Below, piece after piece: positions 7,332-16,066 of a stretch of 64,000 nucleotides of DNA; the stretch's first letter is position 1; each line of letters starts with the position of its first letter. This stretch comes from Variovorax sp. PAMC26660 (GTDB lineage Bacteria; Pseudomonadota; Gammaproteobacteria; Burkholderiales; Burkholderiaceae_C), in NCBI RefSeq assembly GCF_014302995.1, contig NZ_CP060295.1:2232001-2296000 (forward strand), given 5' to 3'. The notes below the pieces were generated by a model. It did not search any database, was not told where the DNA came from, and saw only the letters and a list, made by a program, of their open reading frames with translations. A program made the position numbers and the translations under genes.

Positions 7332-10136
7332 ATGACCGCCAGCATTCAGAGGGGTTCCACGGAAACCGATAGCAGTGTGAACCAGTTGCCAGCCACTTCG
7401 ACGCCAGACGCGCAGAGCGCGTTCTCTTCTTACTCACGCTTCGTGCAGCGCCTGCGTCGCAGGTATGCGGCCGAGCTTTCATTTCTTCCCCTTGGCGCGC
7501 CGCGGCGCGAATCGATGACAGTGGCTTACGAGGCATTGCGTCAACGAGGGGACAGCGTTGCCGATGCACTGCGGATTGTGCGGCAGCTCACGATGGAGCG
7601 GCTTGTAACGCTTGATTGCGACGAGCAGGCGCCGCTGGCCGTGGTGACCACCGCCGTCACCGAGCTGGCCGAACTGGCGCTCGACATCGCCTGCCGCGAC
7701 GCCTGCCACGAACTCGACGCCGTGCACGGCGCGCCACTCGGCCCCGAAGGCCAGCGCGCGCAGCTCTGGGTGATCGGCATGGGCAAGCTCGGCGCGCGCG
7801 AGCTGAACGTGTCGAGCGACATCGACCTGATCTACCTGTACGACGTCGACGGAGAAACCACCGGCGACGCCGATGGCCGGGGTCGGCTTGCCAACCAGGA
7901 ATACTTCTCGCGCGCCGTGAAGCGCATCTACGCGCTGGTGGGCGACACCACGGAGCACGGCTTCGTGTTCCGCGTCGACCTGGCGCTGCGGCCCAACGGC
8001 AACTCGGGGCCCAGCGTGGTCTCGCTCGATGCGCTCGAAGAATATTTCCAGGTGCAGGGCCGCGAATGGGAGCGCTTCGCCTGGATGAAGAGCCGGGTGG
8101 TTGCGCCACGCGATCTCGTGCTCGCAGGGCAGGCACAGGGCCTGCGCGGCGCGGTGCTGCCCTTCGTGTTCCGCCGCTACCTCGACTACAGCGTGTTCGA
8201 CTCGCTGCGCACGCTGCACCGGCAGATCCGCGAGCAGTCGGCGCGCCGCAGCGCCGGGCGGCCCGAGCGCGCCAACGACGTCAAGCTCTCGCGCGGCGGC
8301 ATCCGCGAGATCGAATTCACCGTGCAACTGCTGCAGGTGGTGCGCGGCGGCCAGTTCCCCGAACTGCGCACGCGACCCACGCTCGATGCGCTGCAGCGCC
8401 TGGCGCGCGCCAACCTGATGCCGCAGGAAACCGCCGATGCGCTGGCCTCGGCCTACGAGTTCCTGCGCCGCGTCGAACACCGCATCCAGTACCTGGACGA
8501 CCAGCAGACCCATGTGCTGCCGGTGGCCGACGACGACCTGCGCTGGATCGCCCAGAGCATGGGTTACGCGAACTGCTGCCCCTTCCTGGAACAGCTCGAC
8601 ACCCACCGCGAGTTCGTCGCGCAGGAGTTCGACAAGCTGCTCGGCGGCGAGAAGCCCTGCAACGGCAAGTGCAACGGCAAGAAAGCCGCCGCACCCGCCG
8701 AGCTGGCCGACCTGCTCGACGACCTGCCTCCCGCCTTTGCCGAGCGCATCCGCGACTGGTGCGAGCAACCGCGCATGCTGGCCCTGCGCGAGGAAACCCG
8801 CGTGCGGCTGCGCCAGTTGGTGCAACGCACCGGCCTCTGGCTGAAGGAGCCCGATGGCGACGGCGAAGGGCAAACCCCGCGCCACGTCGATGCCGCGCTG
8901 CGCTGGGCCGACTGGATCGAACCGCTGCTGCGGCGCGAAAGCTACCTCGCATTGCTGGTCGAGCGGCCCGCCGTGCAAGAGCGCCTGCTGCGCCTGCTGG
9001 GCGCCGCCAAGTGGCCCGCCCGCTACCTGATGCAGCACCCGGGCGTGATCGACGAACTGGCGAGCGACGAGATGCTGTCGGGCCGCTTCGTGGCGGTCGA
9101 ATTCGAGCGCGAACTCGACGCGCGCCATGAATCGCTCACCCGCACCGGCGAAGCCGACGAAGAGCGCCTGCTGAACCTGCTGCGCCACGCCCACCATGCC
9201 GAGGTGTTCCGCACGCTGGCGCGCGACGTCGACGGCCGCATCACCGTCGAGCAGGTGGCCGACGACCTGAGCGCGCTGGCCGACACCACGCTGCGCGTGA
9301 CCGCCCGCTGGTGCTGGCCCCATGTGCGCAACCGCCACCGCGAAGTGCCGCAGTTCGCGATCATCGGCTACGGCAAGCTGGGCGGCAAAGAGCTGGGCTA
9401 CGGCAGCGACCTGGACATCGTGTTCGTCTACGACGACGAGGACGAGCGCGCCGGCGAGGTCTATGCGGCCTATGTGCGCAAGCTGATCAACTGGCTCACG
9501 GTGAAGACGCGCGAAGGCGACCTGTTCGAGATCGACACGGCCCTGCGGCCCAACGGCAACTCGGGTCTGCTCACCACCAGTTTCCAGGCCTACGAGAAAT
9601 ACCAGCTCGGCCGTGGCAGCAACACCGCGTGGACCTGGGAACACCAGGCCATGACGCGCGCGCGCTTCGTGCTCGGCAGCGCGGACCACGGCGCCGAACT
9701 GGGCGCGCGCTTCGACCAGGTGCGCGAGGCCGTGCTGGTGGCGCCGCGCGACCGCGAGGCGCTGAAGGCCGAGATCATCGCGATGCGCGACAAGCTGCGC
9801 ACCGCGCGGCCGGTGAAGGCCGACCGCTTCGACGTGAAGCACAGCCCCGGCGGCATGGTCGATGCCGAGTTCGCGGTGCAGTTCCTGGTGCTGTCGTCCT
9901 CGGGCGAGCATCCGGAGCTGATCCCCAACCTCGGCAACATCGCGCTGCTGCTGCGCGCCGAACTCGGCGGACTGCTGCCCGAGGGTGTCGGCCGCAGTGC
10001 GGCACGGGCCTACCGCGAGCTGCGCCGCGTGCAGCATCGCGCGCGCCTGAACGAAGAACCAACGCAAGTCACCCCGCCTGCACTGGCCGCGGAACGCGAC
10101 GCCATGCTGGCGCTGTGGAAGGCTGTATTTGGCTGA
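7332..10136 (+). CDS. glnE: Bifunctional glutamine synthetase adenylyltransferase/deadenylase
   Basis: Adds or removes AMP on glutamine synthetase in response to PII state, tuning nitrogen assimilation in the cytoplasm. At 934 residues it matches the usual size of GlnE. Two nucleotidyltransferase halves are visible: the first with MGKLGARELNVSSDIDLIYL, the second with GYGKLGGKELGYGSDLDIVF, each followed by an RPNGNSG loop. Start chosen at ATG 7332; an upstream extension would run through the divergent yhdP gene. The two ATGs lie only 25 bases apart, so promoters must overlap coding DNA. The stop overlaps the start of rlpA. Confidence 0.96.
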   Translation: MTASIQRGSTETDSSVNQLPATSTPDAQSAFSSYSRFVQRLRRRYAAELSFLPLGAPRRESMTVAYEALRQRGDSVADALRIVRQLTMERLVTLDCDEQAPLAVVTTAVTELAELALDIACRDACHELDAVHGAPLGPEGQRAQLWVIGMGKLGARELNVSSDIDLIYLYDVDGETTGDADGRGRLANQEYFSRAVKRIYALVGDTTEHGFVFRVDLALRPNGNSGPSVVSLDALEEYFQVQGREWERFAWMKSRVVAPRDLVLAGQAQGLRGAVLPFVFRRYLDYSVFDSLRTLHRQIREQSARRSAGRPERANDVKLSRGGIREIEFTVQLLQVVRGGQFPELRTRPTLDALQRLARANLMPQETADALASAYEFLRRVEHRIQYLDDQQTHVLPVADDDLRWIAQSMGYANCCPFLEQLDTHREFVAQEFDKLLGGEKPCNGKCNGKKAAAPAELADLLDDLPPAFAERIRDWCEQPRMLALREETRVRLRQLVQRTGLWLKEPDGDGEGQTPRHVDAALRWADWIEPLLRRESYLALLVERPAVQERLLRLLGAAKWPARYLMQHPGVIDELASDEMLSGRFVAVEFERELDARHESLTRTGEADEERLLNLLRHAHHAEVFRTLARDVDGRITVEQVADDLSALADTTLRVTARWCWPHVRNRHREVPQFAIIGYGKLGGKELGYGSDLDIVFVYDDEDERAGEVYAAYVRKLINWLTVKTREGDLFEIDTALRPNGNSGLLTTSFQAYEKYQLGRGSNTAWTWEHQAMTRARFVLGSADHGAELGARFDQVREAVLVAPRDREALKAEIIAMRDKLRTARPVKADRFDVKHSPGGMVDAEFAVQFLVLSSSGEHPELIPNLGNIALLLRAELGGLLPEGVGRSAARAYRELRRVQHRARLNEEPTQVTPPALAAERDAMLALWKAVFG

Positions 10137-11316
10137 CGAAACGCGCACCCGCACGACCACCGCGCTGGCTGCCTGCGCGGTTGCTGTCGCCGTTCTTCTC
10201 GCCGGCTGCGCAAGCGGTACACGCAGTGGTGGCAGCGGCAGCGGCGGGTTCAGCGGCCGCGACGGCCCTGGCACCAACATCCCGCCGGACCTGGACCGCG
10301 TGCCCGACGCCGAGCCCCGCATCGAGCCCATCCGCAGCAGCGGCGGCACCAGCAAGCCCTACACGGTGCTGGGCCGGGGCTATGCGCCGATCACCGACGA
10401 CCGGCCGTTTCGCGAGTCGGGGCTGGCCTCCTGGTACGGCCGCAAGTTCCATGCGGCATCGACTTCGAGCGGCGAGCCCTACGACATGTACGCCATGACG
10501 GCCGCGCACAAAACGCTGCCGCTCCCGAGCTACGTGCGCGTGCGCAACCCGTCCAACGGCCGCGAGGTGATCGTGCGGGTGAACGACCGTGGGCCGTTCG
10601 TCGATGGCCGCGTCATCGACCTGAGCTACACGGCCGCGTTGAAGCTCGACCTGCTGCGCGGCGTGGCGCCGGTGGAGATCGAGCGGATCACGAACGAAGA
10701 CATTCGCACCGGCGCATGGCGGCGCGATGACGGCACGGCGTATGCGTCGGCGACACCTGTGCCGGTTGTTCCGGTGCGGGTTCCGTCGTCGCGCACGGCG
10801 AGCGCACAGCAACCGGTGCCTGTGCCCGCCCAGTGGACAACGTCGGTTGCCACGAACAGCAACGACATGCCGCCGCCCGCTTCGACGATGCCGGTCGTGC
10901 CGCAAACGCCCATGGCAGCCACGCTGCCTCCCGGGACAGGGGCCGAGCCGGAATCGGCCCAGTTGCCGCCGTCGGTTCCGCCGTCGCGGCAGGCCATCAT
11001 GGTGACGGACCTCGCACCGCTGCAGGCCGCGCCTTCGTCACCGCCGCTTCCGGCGGGAACCCCACCGCCTTCCACTGCGCTGCAAGGCTTCTGGGTGCAG
11101 CTCGGCGCATTCCGCGAACGCGACGGTGCCGAGAGCCTGATGAGCCAGGCCGCACGCGGCCTGCCCTCGCTGGCACCGCAACTGCGCGTGTTCAGCGAAG
11201 CCGGCACGCACCGCCTGCAGGCCGGGCCGTTCCCCTCGCGCAACGCCGCCGGCGAGGCCGTCACGCAGTTGCGCGACAGCCTGCGCATCGCGCCGATGGT
11301 GGTGGAACGCCGCTAG
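10129..11316 (+). CDS. rlpA: Septal ring lytic transglycosylase lipoprotein RlpA
   Basis: Outer-membrane lipoprotein acting on denuded peptidoglycan strands at the division septum. The sequence shows a lipoprotein signal peptide with lipobox LLAGC (Cys27), a double-psi beta-barrel domain (about residues 98-185; SGLASWYGRKFHAASTSSGE, then VRVNDRGPFVDGRVIDLSY), a long Pro/Val/Ala-rich linker and a C-terminal SPOR domain (about 320-395, starting FWVQLGAFRERDGAES) that targets it to the septum. It begins with TTG at 10129, overlapping the glnE stop by eight bases; no later start would keep the signal peptide. rlpA after glnE is not a functional pair I know of. Confidence 0.9.
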   Translation: MADETRTRTTTALAACAVAVAVLLAGCASGTRSGGSGSGGFSGRDGPGTNIPPDLDRVPDAEPRIEPIRSSGGTSKPYTVLGRGYAPITDDRPFRESGLASWYGRKFHAASTSSGEPYDMYAMTAAHKTLPLPSYVRVRNPSNGREVIVRVNDRGPFVDGRVIDLSYTAALKLDLLRGVAPVEIERITNEDIRTGAWRRDDGTAYASATPVPVVPVRVPSSRTASAQQPVPVPAQWTTSVATNSNDMPPPASTMPVVPQTPMAATLPPGTGAEPESAQLPPSVPPSRQAIMVTDLAPLQAAPSSPPLPAGTPPPSTALQGFWVQLGAFRERDGAESLMSQAARGLPSLAPQLRVFSEAGTHRLQAGPFPSRNAAGEAVTQLRDSLRIAPMVVERR

Positions 11317-11324
11317 GCCTTCGC

Positions 11325-11786
11325 TCAGACCAAGGGCTTGGCCGCGACCTGCAACCGCATGCCGACACCGAGGCGGTTCCAGGTGTTGATCTGCGAGATC
11401 GCCACCGTGAGTTCGACGATCTCCGTATCGCTGAAATGCGCCTTCAGGGCGTCGAATTCGCCGTCGCGCGTGTCGTGGCTGTCCGCCAGCCGCGTAAGCG
11501 ACTCGGCCCACGCGAATGCCGCACGCTCGCGTTCACTGTAGAAGCCGACTTCACGCCAGGTCGGCAGGCTGTTGATGCGCTGCCACTCTTCGCCTTCCTT
11601 GCGCAGGTCGCGCACGTGCATGTCGAGGCAATAGGCGCAGCCGTTGATCTGCGAGACACGGGCAAAAACCAGGTCGACCAGCTTCTTGCCGAGCGTGGTC
11701 GATTCGATGCTGGTGTTGACGGCGAGGATGGCCTCGAAGGACTTCGGCGCGATCTTGAACCAGTTGAGGCGGGCGGTGGTGTTCAT
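11325..11786 (-). CDS. AhpD-like carboxymuconolactone decarboxylase family protein
   Basis: Small all-helical protein (153 residues) with the CxxC-xxx-H motif INGCAYCLDMHV (Cys50, Cys53, His57) of AhpD-like peroxidase/disulfide reductases. It lies 87 bases downstream of an ECF41 sigma factor gene; ECF41 factors are characteristically paired with carboxymuconolactone decarboxylase, oxidoreductase or epimerase genes that form their target. A matching promoter lies just upstream (11836-11862), so this is very probably the main target of the sigma factor. The substrate is unknown. Confidence 0.9.
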   Translation of the reverse strand: MNTTARLNWFKIAPKSFEAILAVNTSIESTTLGKKLVDLVFARVSQINGCAYCLDMHVRDLRKEGEEWQRINSLPTWREVGFYSERERAAFAWAESLTRLADSHDTRDGEFDALKAHFSDTEIVELTVAISQINTWNRLGVGMRLQVAAKPLV

Positions 11787-11835
11787 GGGTTTCTCCAGAG
11801 GGGTTGACGATGAAATCTGCTGTCTACCCTCTGAA

Positions 11836-11862
11836 GACGGGCGACGCGTTCGCCCTGTGACA
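11836..11862 (-). promoter_or_regulatory. Predicted ECF41-type promoter of the AhpD-like gene
   Basis: Read on the minus strand, TGTCACA (11862-11856) is followed by exactly 16 bases and then CGTC (11839-11836). This fits, from memory, the published ECF41 target-promoter pattern TGTCACA-N16-CGTC. It lies about 50 bases upstream of the AhpD-like start codon and downstream of the sigma-factor gene, as expected for the partner gene being the target. Confidence 0.75.
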
Positions 11863-11873
11863 CCTCACGCGAG

Positions 11874-12752
11874 TTATTTTGAAAACAGTTGCGCGATGCG
11901 CGCCAGCTTGTCGGGATTGCGCTGCGCGCGGATGCGCACGATGAGGTCGTTCTCGATCTCGAAGGTCTGCGCCGATTCGAGTTCGCCGTCGAGAAAGCGC
12001 AGCATGCCGGGCTCGCCGTTGATGTCGACCAGTTCCATGCGCACCGACGCACCCATGCGGCGCCAGAGCGAGAAGTAGAGCTGCGCCAGCCGCTGGCTGC
12101 CGCGCAGGATCTTGTCGAAGGTCTGGACCTTGCCGCCGCCGTCGCCAAGAAGCTCGGCGTCTTCCGACATCAGCGCCTTCAGGTCCTGCAGGCTGCCGCG
12201 CGCGGCGGCATCGGCGAAGGCGCGCAGCAGGCGCTGGTGGGTTTCGCGCGGCACGCTGAAACGCGGTCGCGCCTCTTGCACCTGCAGCTTGGCGCGGTGC
12301 ACCAGTTGCCGGCAGGCGGCCTCGCTCTTGCCGAGGGTGCGGGCCACTTCGTCGTAATCGGCGTCGAACACCTCGCGCAGCAGGAAGGCGGCGCGGGCCT
12401 CGGGCGCCAGGCGCTCCAGCACGGCAAGGAACGCGACCGAAACGTCGTCGGCGCGTTCGAGCAGTTCTTCAGGTGTGTCGGGCGCCTCGGTCAGCGTGGG
12501 CTCGGGCATCCAGGTGCCGATGTAGTGCTCGCGCTGGACCTTGGCGGCACGCAGCCGGTCGATCGACAGCCGCGTGACGACGGTCACGAGCCAGGCTTCG
12601 GCGCTGTCGAAGCTGTTCTTGTCGGCGTCGTGCCAGCGCAGCCAGGCGTCTTGCACGACTTCTTCGGCTTCCGCGACGGAACCGAGCATGCGGTAGGCGA
12701 TGCCCTGCAGGCGCCGCCGATGGCTGTCGAAAGTGAGGGTGGGGTCGTCCAT
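11874..12752 (-). CDS. ECF41-family RNA polymerase sigma factor with SnoaL-like C-terminal domain
   Basis: 292 residues: sigma region 2 (about 10-75), linker, sigma region 4 (about 105-160) and a C-terminal NTF2/SnoaL-like extension. The three ECF41 hallmarks are visible: WMPEP in the linker (81-85), DGGGKV (204-209) and NPDKL near the C-terminus (279-283). In this family the fused C-terminal domain replaces an anti-sigma factor and controls activity from within. No anti-sigma gene is present. A strong terminator lies just upstream (12798-12823), so it has its own promoter. The inducing signal is not known. Confidence 0.92.
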   Translation of the reverse strand: MDDPTLTFDSHRRRLQGIAYRMLGSVAEAEEVVQDAWLRWHDADKNSFDSAEAWLVTVVTRLSIDRLRAAKVQREHYIGTWMPEPTLTEAPDTPEELLERADDVSVAFLAVLERLAPEARAAFLLREVFDADYDEVARTLGKSEAACRQLVHRAKLQVQEARPRFSVPRETHQRLLRAFADAAARGSLQDLKALMSEDAELLGDGGGKVQTFDKILRGSQRLAQLYFSLWRRMGASVRMELVDINGEPGMLRFLDGELESAQTFEIENDLIVRIRAQRNPDKLARIAQLFSK

Positions 12753-12797
12753 GTCGGGCTAGACGGCTGGCGCCTGCGGTTTGTGACGGCCTGCCCC

Positions 12798-12823
12798 AAA
12801 AAAACGCCCCGGCGTGCGGGGCG
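12798..12823 (-). terminator. Rho-independent terminator of the ferritin-like gene
   Basis: On the minus strand CGCCCCG-CACGC-CGGGGCG forms a seven-base-pair stem followed by seven T. It sits seven bases after the stop of the ferritin-like gene and ahead of the ECF41 sigma gene. Confidence 0.85.
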
Positions 12824-12829
12824 AGTTTC

Positions 12830-13687
12830 TTATGCGCCTTGATATTCGGGCTTGGGGCCCAGGGTGGCGGCGATTTCCTTGCGGTAGCGGTTCAGTTCCT
12901 GCACGGTCTTGAAGCTGCGGTTCATGAGCAGGCTCAGGTTGTGCAGGATGCGCTCGCCGACCTTGGATTCCCAGACCGCATCGAACTTGATCTGCTTGTC
13001 GAGCCAGTGCTCGAGCCAGTCCGGGTCGGGCATGCGGCTCTGGATGGTGTCGTTCGGGAACAGCGACTTGTTCACGTGCAGGTTGGTCGGGTGCAGCGCC
13101 TGGGCGGTGCGGCGCGCGCTGGCCATCAGCACGCCGACCTTGGTGAACGCGGCACGGGCCTCGTCGCCGAACTTTTCCATGGCGCGCTTCATGTAGCGCA
13201 GGTAGGCGCCGCCGTGGCGGGCTTCGTCCTGGCTCAGCGTGGTGTAGATGTGCTTGATGACCGGCTCGGTGTGCCACTGGGCGGCACGGCGATACCAGTG
13301 GTTCAGGCGGATCTCGCCGCAGAAATGCAGCATCAGGGTTTCGAGCGGGGGGGCCGGGTCGAAGTCGAAGCGCACTTCGTGCAGTTCCTGCTCGGTGGGC
13401 GCGTGCTTCGGGCTGAAGCGCTTCAGGTACTCCATCAGCACCAGCGAATGCTTTTGCTCTTCAAAGAACCAGATCGACATGAAAGCCGAAAAATCGCTAT
13501 CGTGGCGGTTGTCGCGCAGGAACATCTCGGTGGCCGGCAACGCCGCCCACTCGGTGATGGCATTCATCTTGATGGTCTGCGCCTGCTCTTCCGTCAGCAA
13601 AGAAGCGTCGAACGACTGCCAGGGAATGTCTTTGTCCATGTCCCAGCGGACGGATTCGAGTTGTCTGAAGAGTTCCGGATAGAGCAT
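12830..13687 (-). CDS. Ferritin-like diiron protein (acyl-ACP-desaturase-like superfamily)
   Basis: 285-residue soluble helical protein with two carboxylate/histidine motifs of a diiron four-helix bundle: FFEEQKHSLVLMEYL (ExxH, about residues 75-89) and SQDEARHGGAYLRYM (ExxRH, about 151-165). This spacing resembles the stearoyl-ACP desaturase type, but the protein is shorter, and whether it desaturates, oxidises or stores iron cannot be told. The ATG at 13687 (MLYPELFRQLES) is chosen because upstream sequence reads through the divergent peroxidase promoter. It is a single-gene unit ending in a strong terminator. Confidence 0.75.
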   Translation of the reverse strand: MLYPELFRQLESVRWDMDKDIPWQSFDASLLTEEQAQTIKMNAITEWAALPATEMFLRDNRHDSDFSAFMSIWFFEEQKHSLVLMEYLKRFSPKHAPTEQELHEVRFDFDPAPPLETLMLHFCGEIRLNHWYRRAAQWHTEPVIKHIYTTLSQDEARHGGAYLRYMKRAMEKFGDEARAAFTKVGVLMASARRTAQALHPTNLHVNKSLFPNDTIQSRMPDPDWLEHWLDKQIKFDAVWESKVGERILHNLSLLMNRSFKTVQELNRYRKEIAATLGPKPEYQGA

Positions 13688-13814
13688 CAATGTCTTTCTA
13701 TGGCCGCCGATTTTAGTCGGCCCGTTTGGCGCGACCATGACAGACGCGCGATGATGCGAATACGCGCGCCGTTGCGGCACGGATGCACACCCCCCTTTGA
13801 ACCAGGAGCCCGCC

Positions 13815-14429
13815 ATGCGAACCCTCTCCCGATTGTCGACGCTCTTGCGCTGCGCCCCTGCTATTTCCCTCGTGGCGGGCCTGTTTACTGTGCTTCCCGC
13901 AAGTGCCCAGAGTGCGCCCGCCGCACCCGCCCCGGCAGAGGCGGCAGGGTGCCCGACCATCCTGCAACACACCTTCCCGCGGCTGCAGGATGAAAAGCCC
14001 CAGACTCTGTGCCAGTACTCCGGCAAAGTGGTTCTGGTGGTCAATACGGCCAGCTTCTGCGGCTTCACGCCGCAATACAAGGGGCTGGAAGCGCTGGACC
14101 TGAAATACCGTGCACGCGGCCTCGTGGTGCTGGGCTTCCCGTCGAACGATTTCTCTCAGGAATCGGGCTCCAACAAGGAAATTGCCGACTTCTGCGAAAG
14201 CACCTTCGGCGTGAAATTCCCAATGTTCGCCAAGTCGTCGGTGCGCGGCACCGACGCCAATCCGCTGTTCAAACAGCTCGCGCAAGCCTCCGGCACCACG
14301 CCGAAATGGAACTTCTACAAGTACCTGATCGGGCGTGACGGCAAGGTCGTGCAGGCATGGTCGAGCATGACGGCGCCCGACGAAAACGGGTTCGTGAACG
14401 TCATCGAAAAGCAGCTCGGAACAAATTAA
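13815..14429 (+). CDS. Exported glutathione peroxidase family protein
   Basis: Thiol peroxidase of the GPx/BtuE family, 204 residues, with a signal peptide (about 1-31, cleavage after PASA) predicting a periplasmic location. The peroxidatic cysteine is Cys82 in NTASFCGFTPQYKGLE; the GFPSNDF block and the KWNFYKYLI segment (active-site Trp and Asn) follow. It is a Cys, not a selenocysteine, enzyme and probably uses thioredoxin-like reductants. An AGGAG lies eight bases before the ATG at 13815. It lies divergent to the ferritin-like gene. Confidence 0.9.
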   Translation: MRTLSRLSTLLRCAPAISLVAGLFTVLPASAQSAPAAPAPAEAAGCPTILQHTFPRLQDEKPQTLCQYSGKVVLVVNTASFCGFTPQYKGLEALDLKYRARGLVVLGFPSNDFSQESGSNKEIADFCESTFGVKFPMFAKSSVRGTDANPLFKQLAQASGTTPKWNFYKYLIGRDGKVVQAWSSMTAPDENGFVNVIEKQLGTN

Positions 14430-14722
14430 GACTGAGTAGTTCACAAAAATACGAATCGGTAATATTATTTACCGATGCGTCTAGACCTTCGTAAACCTAC
14501 AGAAACAAACGTTTACCAATCCAGCGGGAACCGTGCTGCGGAGGTCGCGCTCCTAACTTGCGTGGGCAGTGATTGCCCAGCAAGTTTCATGTTGCGAGGT
14601 CTTCCGGGCGCCTGCCGTCCGGTTGAAATCCCGAGGCGATTCTTCTCCTCCTCCCTCCCTCCCTCCTTCGCGTCGGGGCGCCTCGCAGCATTTTTATCTT
14701 CCCGCCGGGCGGGGGTTTCGCG
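14430..14722. promoter_or_regulatory. Long AT-rich leader with palindromes before the Cfa-type operon
   Basis: 293 bases without a gene. It holds a perfect 8+8 inverted repeat ATCGGTAA-N6-TTACCGAT (14455-14476), then GTAAAC (14491-14496) and GTTTAC (14511-14516) half-sites, then a thirteen-pair hairpin with one bulged base (14555-14586), and a pyrimidine-rich tract before the FAD oxidoreductase. The first palindrome is a plausible operator; operons of this content are light- or singlet-oxygen-controlled in several proteobacteria, by LitR/MerR-like or ChrR-linked regulators, none of which is encoded here. The hairpin lacks a T tract and could be a leader structure. Confidence 0.5.
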
Positions 14723-16066
14723 ATGACGCAGCCCCCTCGCATCGCCGTCATCGGCGCCGGCATCTCGGGTCTGGCCGCGGCGCATTCGCTGCGCGACGCG
14801 GCCGAGGTCACCCTCTTCGAAGCCAGTGACTACTTCGGTGGCCACGCCCACACGGCAACGATCGAGCTTGCGCGCTCAGCCACCGACAGCACCCGCGTTG
14901 CGCACGGCGTCGACACCGGCTTCCTGGTCTACAACGACCGCACCTATCCGAACCTGATCCGCCTTTTCTCCGAACTCGGCGTGGAGACCGCGCTGTCGGA
15001 GATGTCGTTCTCGGTCCAAGCCACGCGAGACGACAACGGCGGCCCGCTCGAATGGAGCGGCAACAACCTCGGCACCGTCTTCGCCCAGCGCCGCAACCTG
15101 TTCGACGCCCGCTTCCTCGGCATGCTGCGCGACCTGCTGCGCTTCAACCGCCTGACCACGCGCATCGCCCAGGCCGGCACCGAGGGCGAGCTGGCCCAGC
15201 CGCTCGGCGACTTCCTCGACGCCCACCGCTTCGGCGCGGCGTTCCGCGACTGGTACTTCCTGCCGATGATGGGCTGCATCTGGAGCTGCTCGACCACGCA
15301 GATGCTGGCGTTCCCGGTCGCGACCATGATCCGCTTCTGCCACAACCATGGCCTGATCCAGATCGCCAACCGGCCGCAGTGGCGCACCGTGCGCGGCGGC
15401 TCGCGCCACTACGTCGAGAAGATCGTCGCCAGCCTGGCCGACAAGCGCCTGAACACGCCGGTCCGCCGCATCACACGCACGGACGACAACGGCGTGCTCG
15501 TTGCCACCGACAGCGGCACCGAGCGCTTCGACCACATCGTGCTGGCCACCCATTCCGACCAGTCCCTCGCCATGCTCGGCGACGCCAGCCCGGCCGAGGC
15601 CGCGGTGCTGGGCGCGATCCGTTACCAGGCCAACCACGCCGTGCTGCACACCGACGCTGGCGCGCTGCCGCAGCGCCGCTCGGCCTGGGCGGCCTGGAAC
15701 TACGAACGCGCGGCAGCCAGCGACCGCGAATCGGGCCGCGTCTGCCTGCATTACCTGCTGAACAAGCTGCAGCCACTGCCCTGGGAACAACCGGTCGTCG
15801 TTTCGTTGAATCCGGTCCGCGAAATCCAGCGTAGTCAGGTCATGGCCGAATACGACTATGACCACCCGGTGCTCGACCTTGCCGCGATCCGCGCGCAAGC
15901 CGAAGTGCCCGCCCTGCAAGGCCAGCGCAACACCTGGTTCGCGGGCGCGTGGATGGGCTACGGCTTCCACGAGGACGGCCTGAAGGCAGGCCTGGCCGCG
16001 GCCCAGGGCCTGCGGGCTCGCCTGTCTGTCACCGACGGCGACGCGACCGCGAGGCACGCGGCATGA
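14723..16066 (+). CDS. FAD-dependent amine-oxidase-like oxidoreductase (COG2907)
   Basis: 447 residues with an N-terminal dinucleotide-binding fold (IAVIGAGISGLAAAHSL, about 7-23) followed by FEASDYFGGHAHT, typical of the amine oxidase/protoporphyrinogen-oxidase-like COG2907 group. These genes almost always precede a DUF1365 gene and a cyclopropane-fatty-acyl synthase, as here, and are thought to modify fatty-acid chains together with them (for example furan fatty acid formation in alphaproteobacteria). The stop overlaps the next start (ATGA). First gene of a five-gene operon. Confidence 0.9.
   Translation: MTQPPRIAVIGAGISGLAAAHSLRDAAEVTLFEASDYFGGHAHTATIELARSATDSTRVAHGVDTGFLVYNDRTYPNLIRLFSELGVETALSEMSFSVQATRDDNGGPLEWSGNNLGTVFAQRRNLFDARFLGMLRDLLRFNRLTTRIAQAGTEGELAQPLGDFLDAHRFGAAFRDWYFLPMMGCIWSCSTTQMLAFPVATMIRFCHNHGLIQIANRPQWRTVRGGSRHYVEKIVASLADKRLNTPVRRITRTDDNGVLVATDSGTERFDHIVLATHSDQSLAMLGDASPAEAAVLGAIRYQANHAVLHTDAGALPQRRSAWAAWNYERAAASDRESGRVCLHYLLNKLQPLPWEQPVVVSLNPVREIQRSQVMAEYDYDHPVLDLAAIRAQAEVPALQGQRNTWFAGAWMGYGFHEDGLKAGLAAAQGLRARLSVTDGDATARHAA

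Noticed and set aside
14555..14586. Cobalamin or other known riboswitch in the leader of the Cfa-type operon
   Set aside because: The hairpin is good, but I could not find the conserved elements of any riboswitch class I know.
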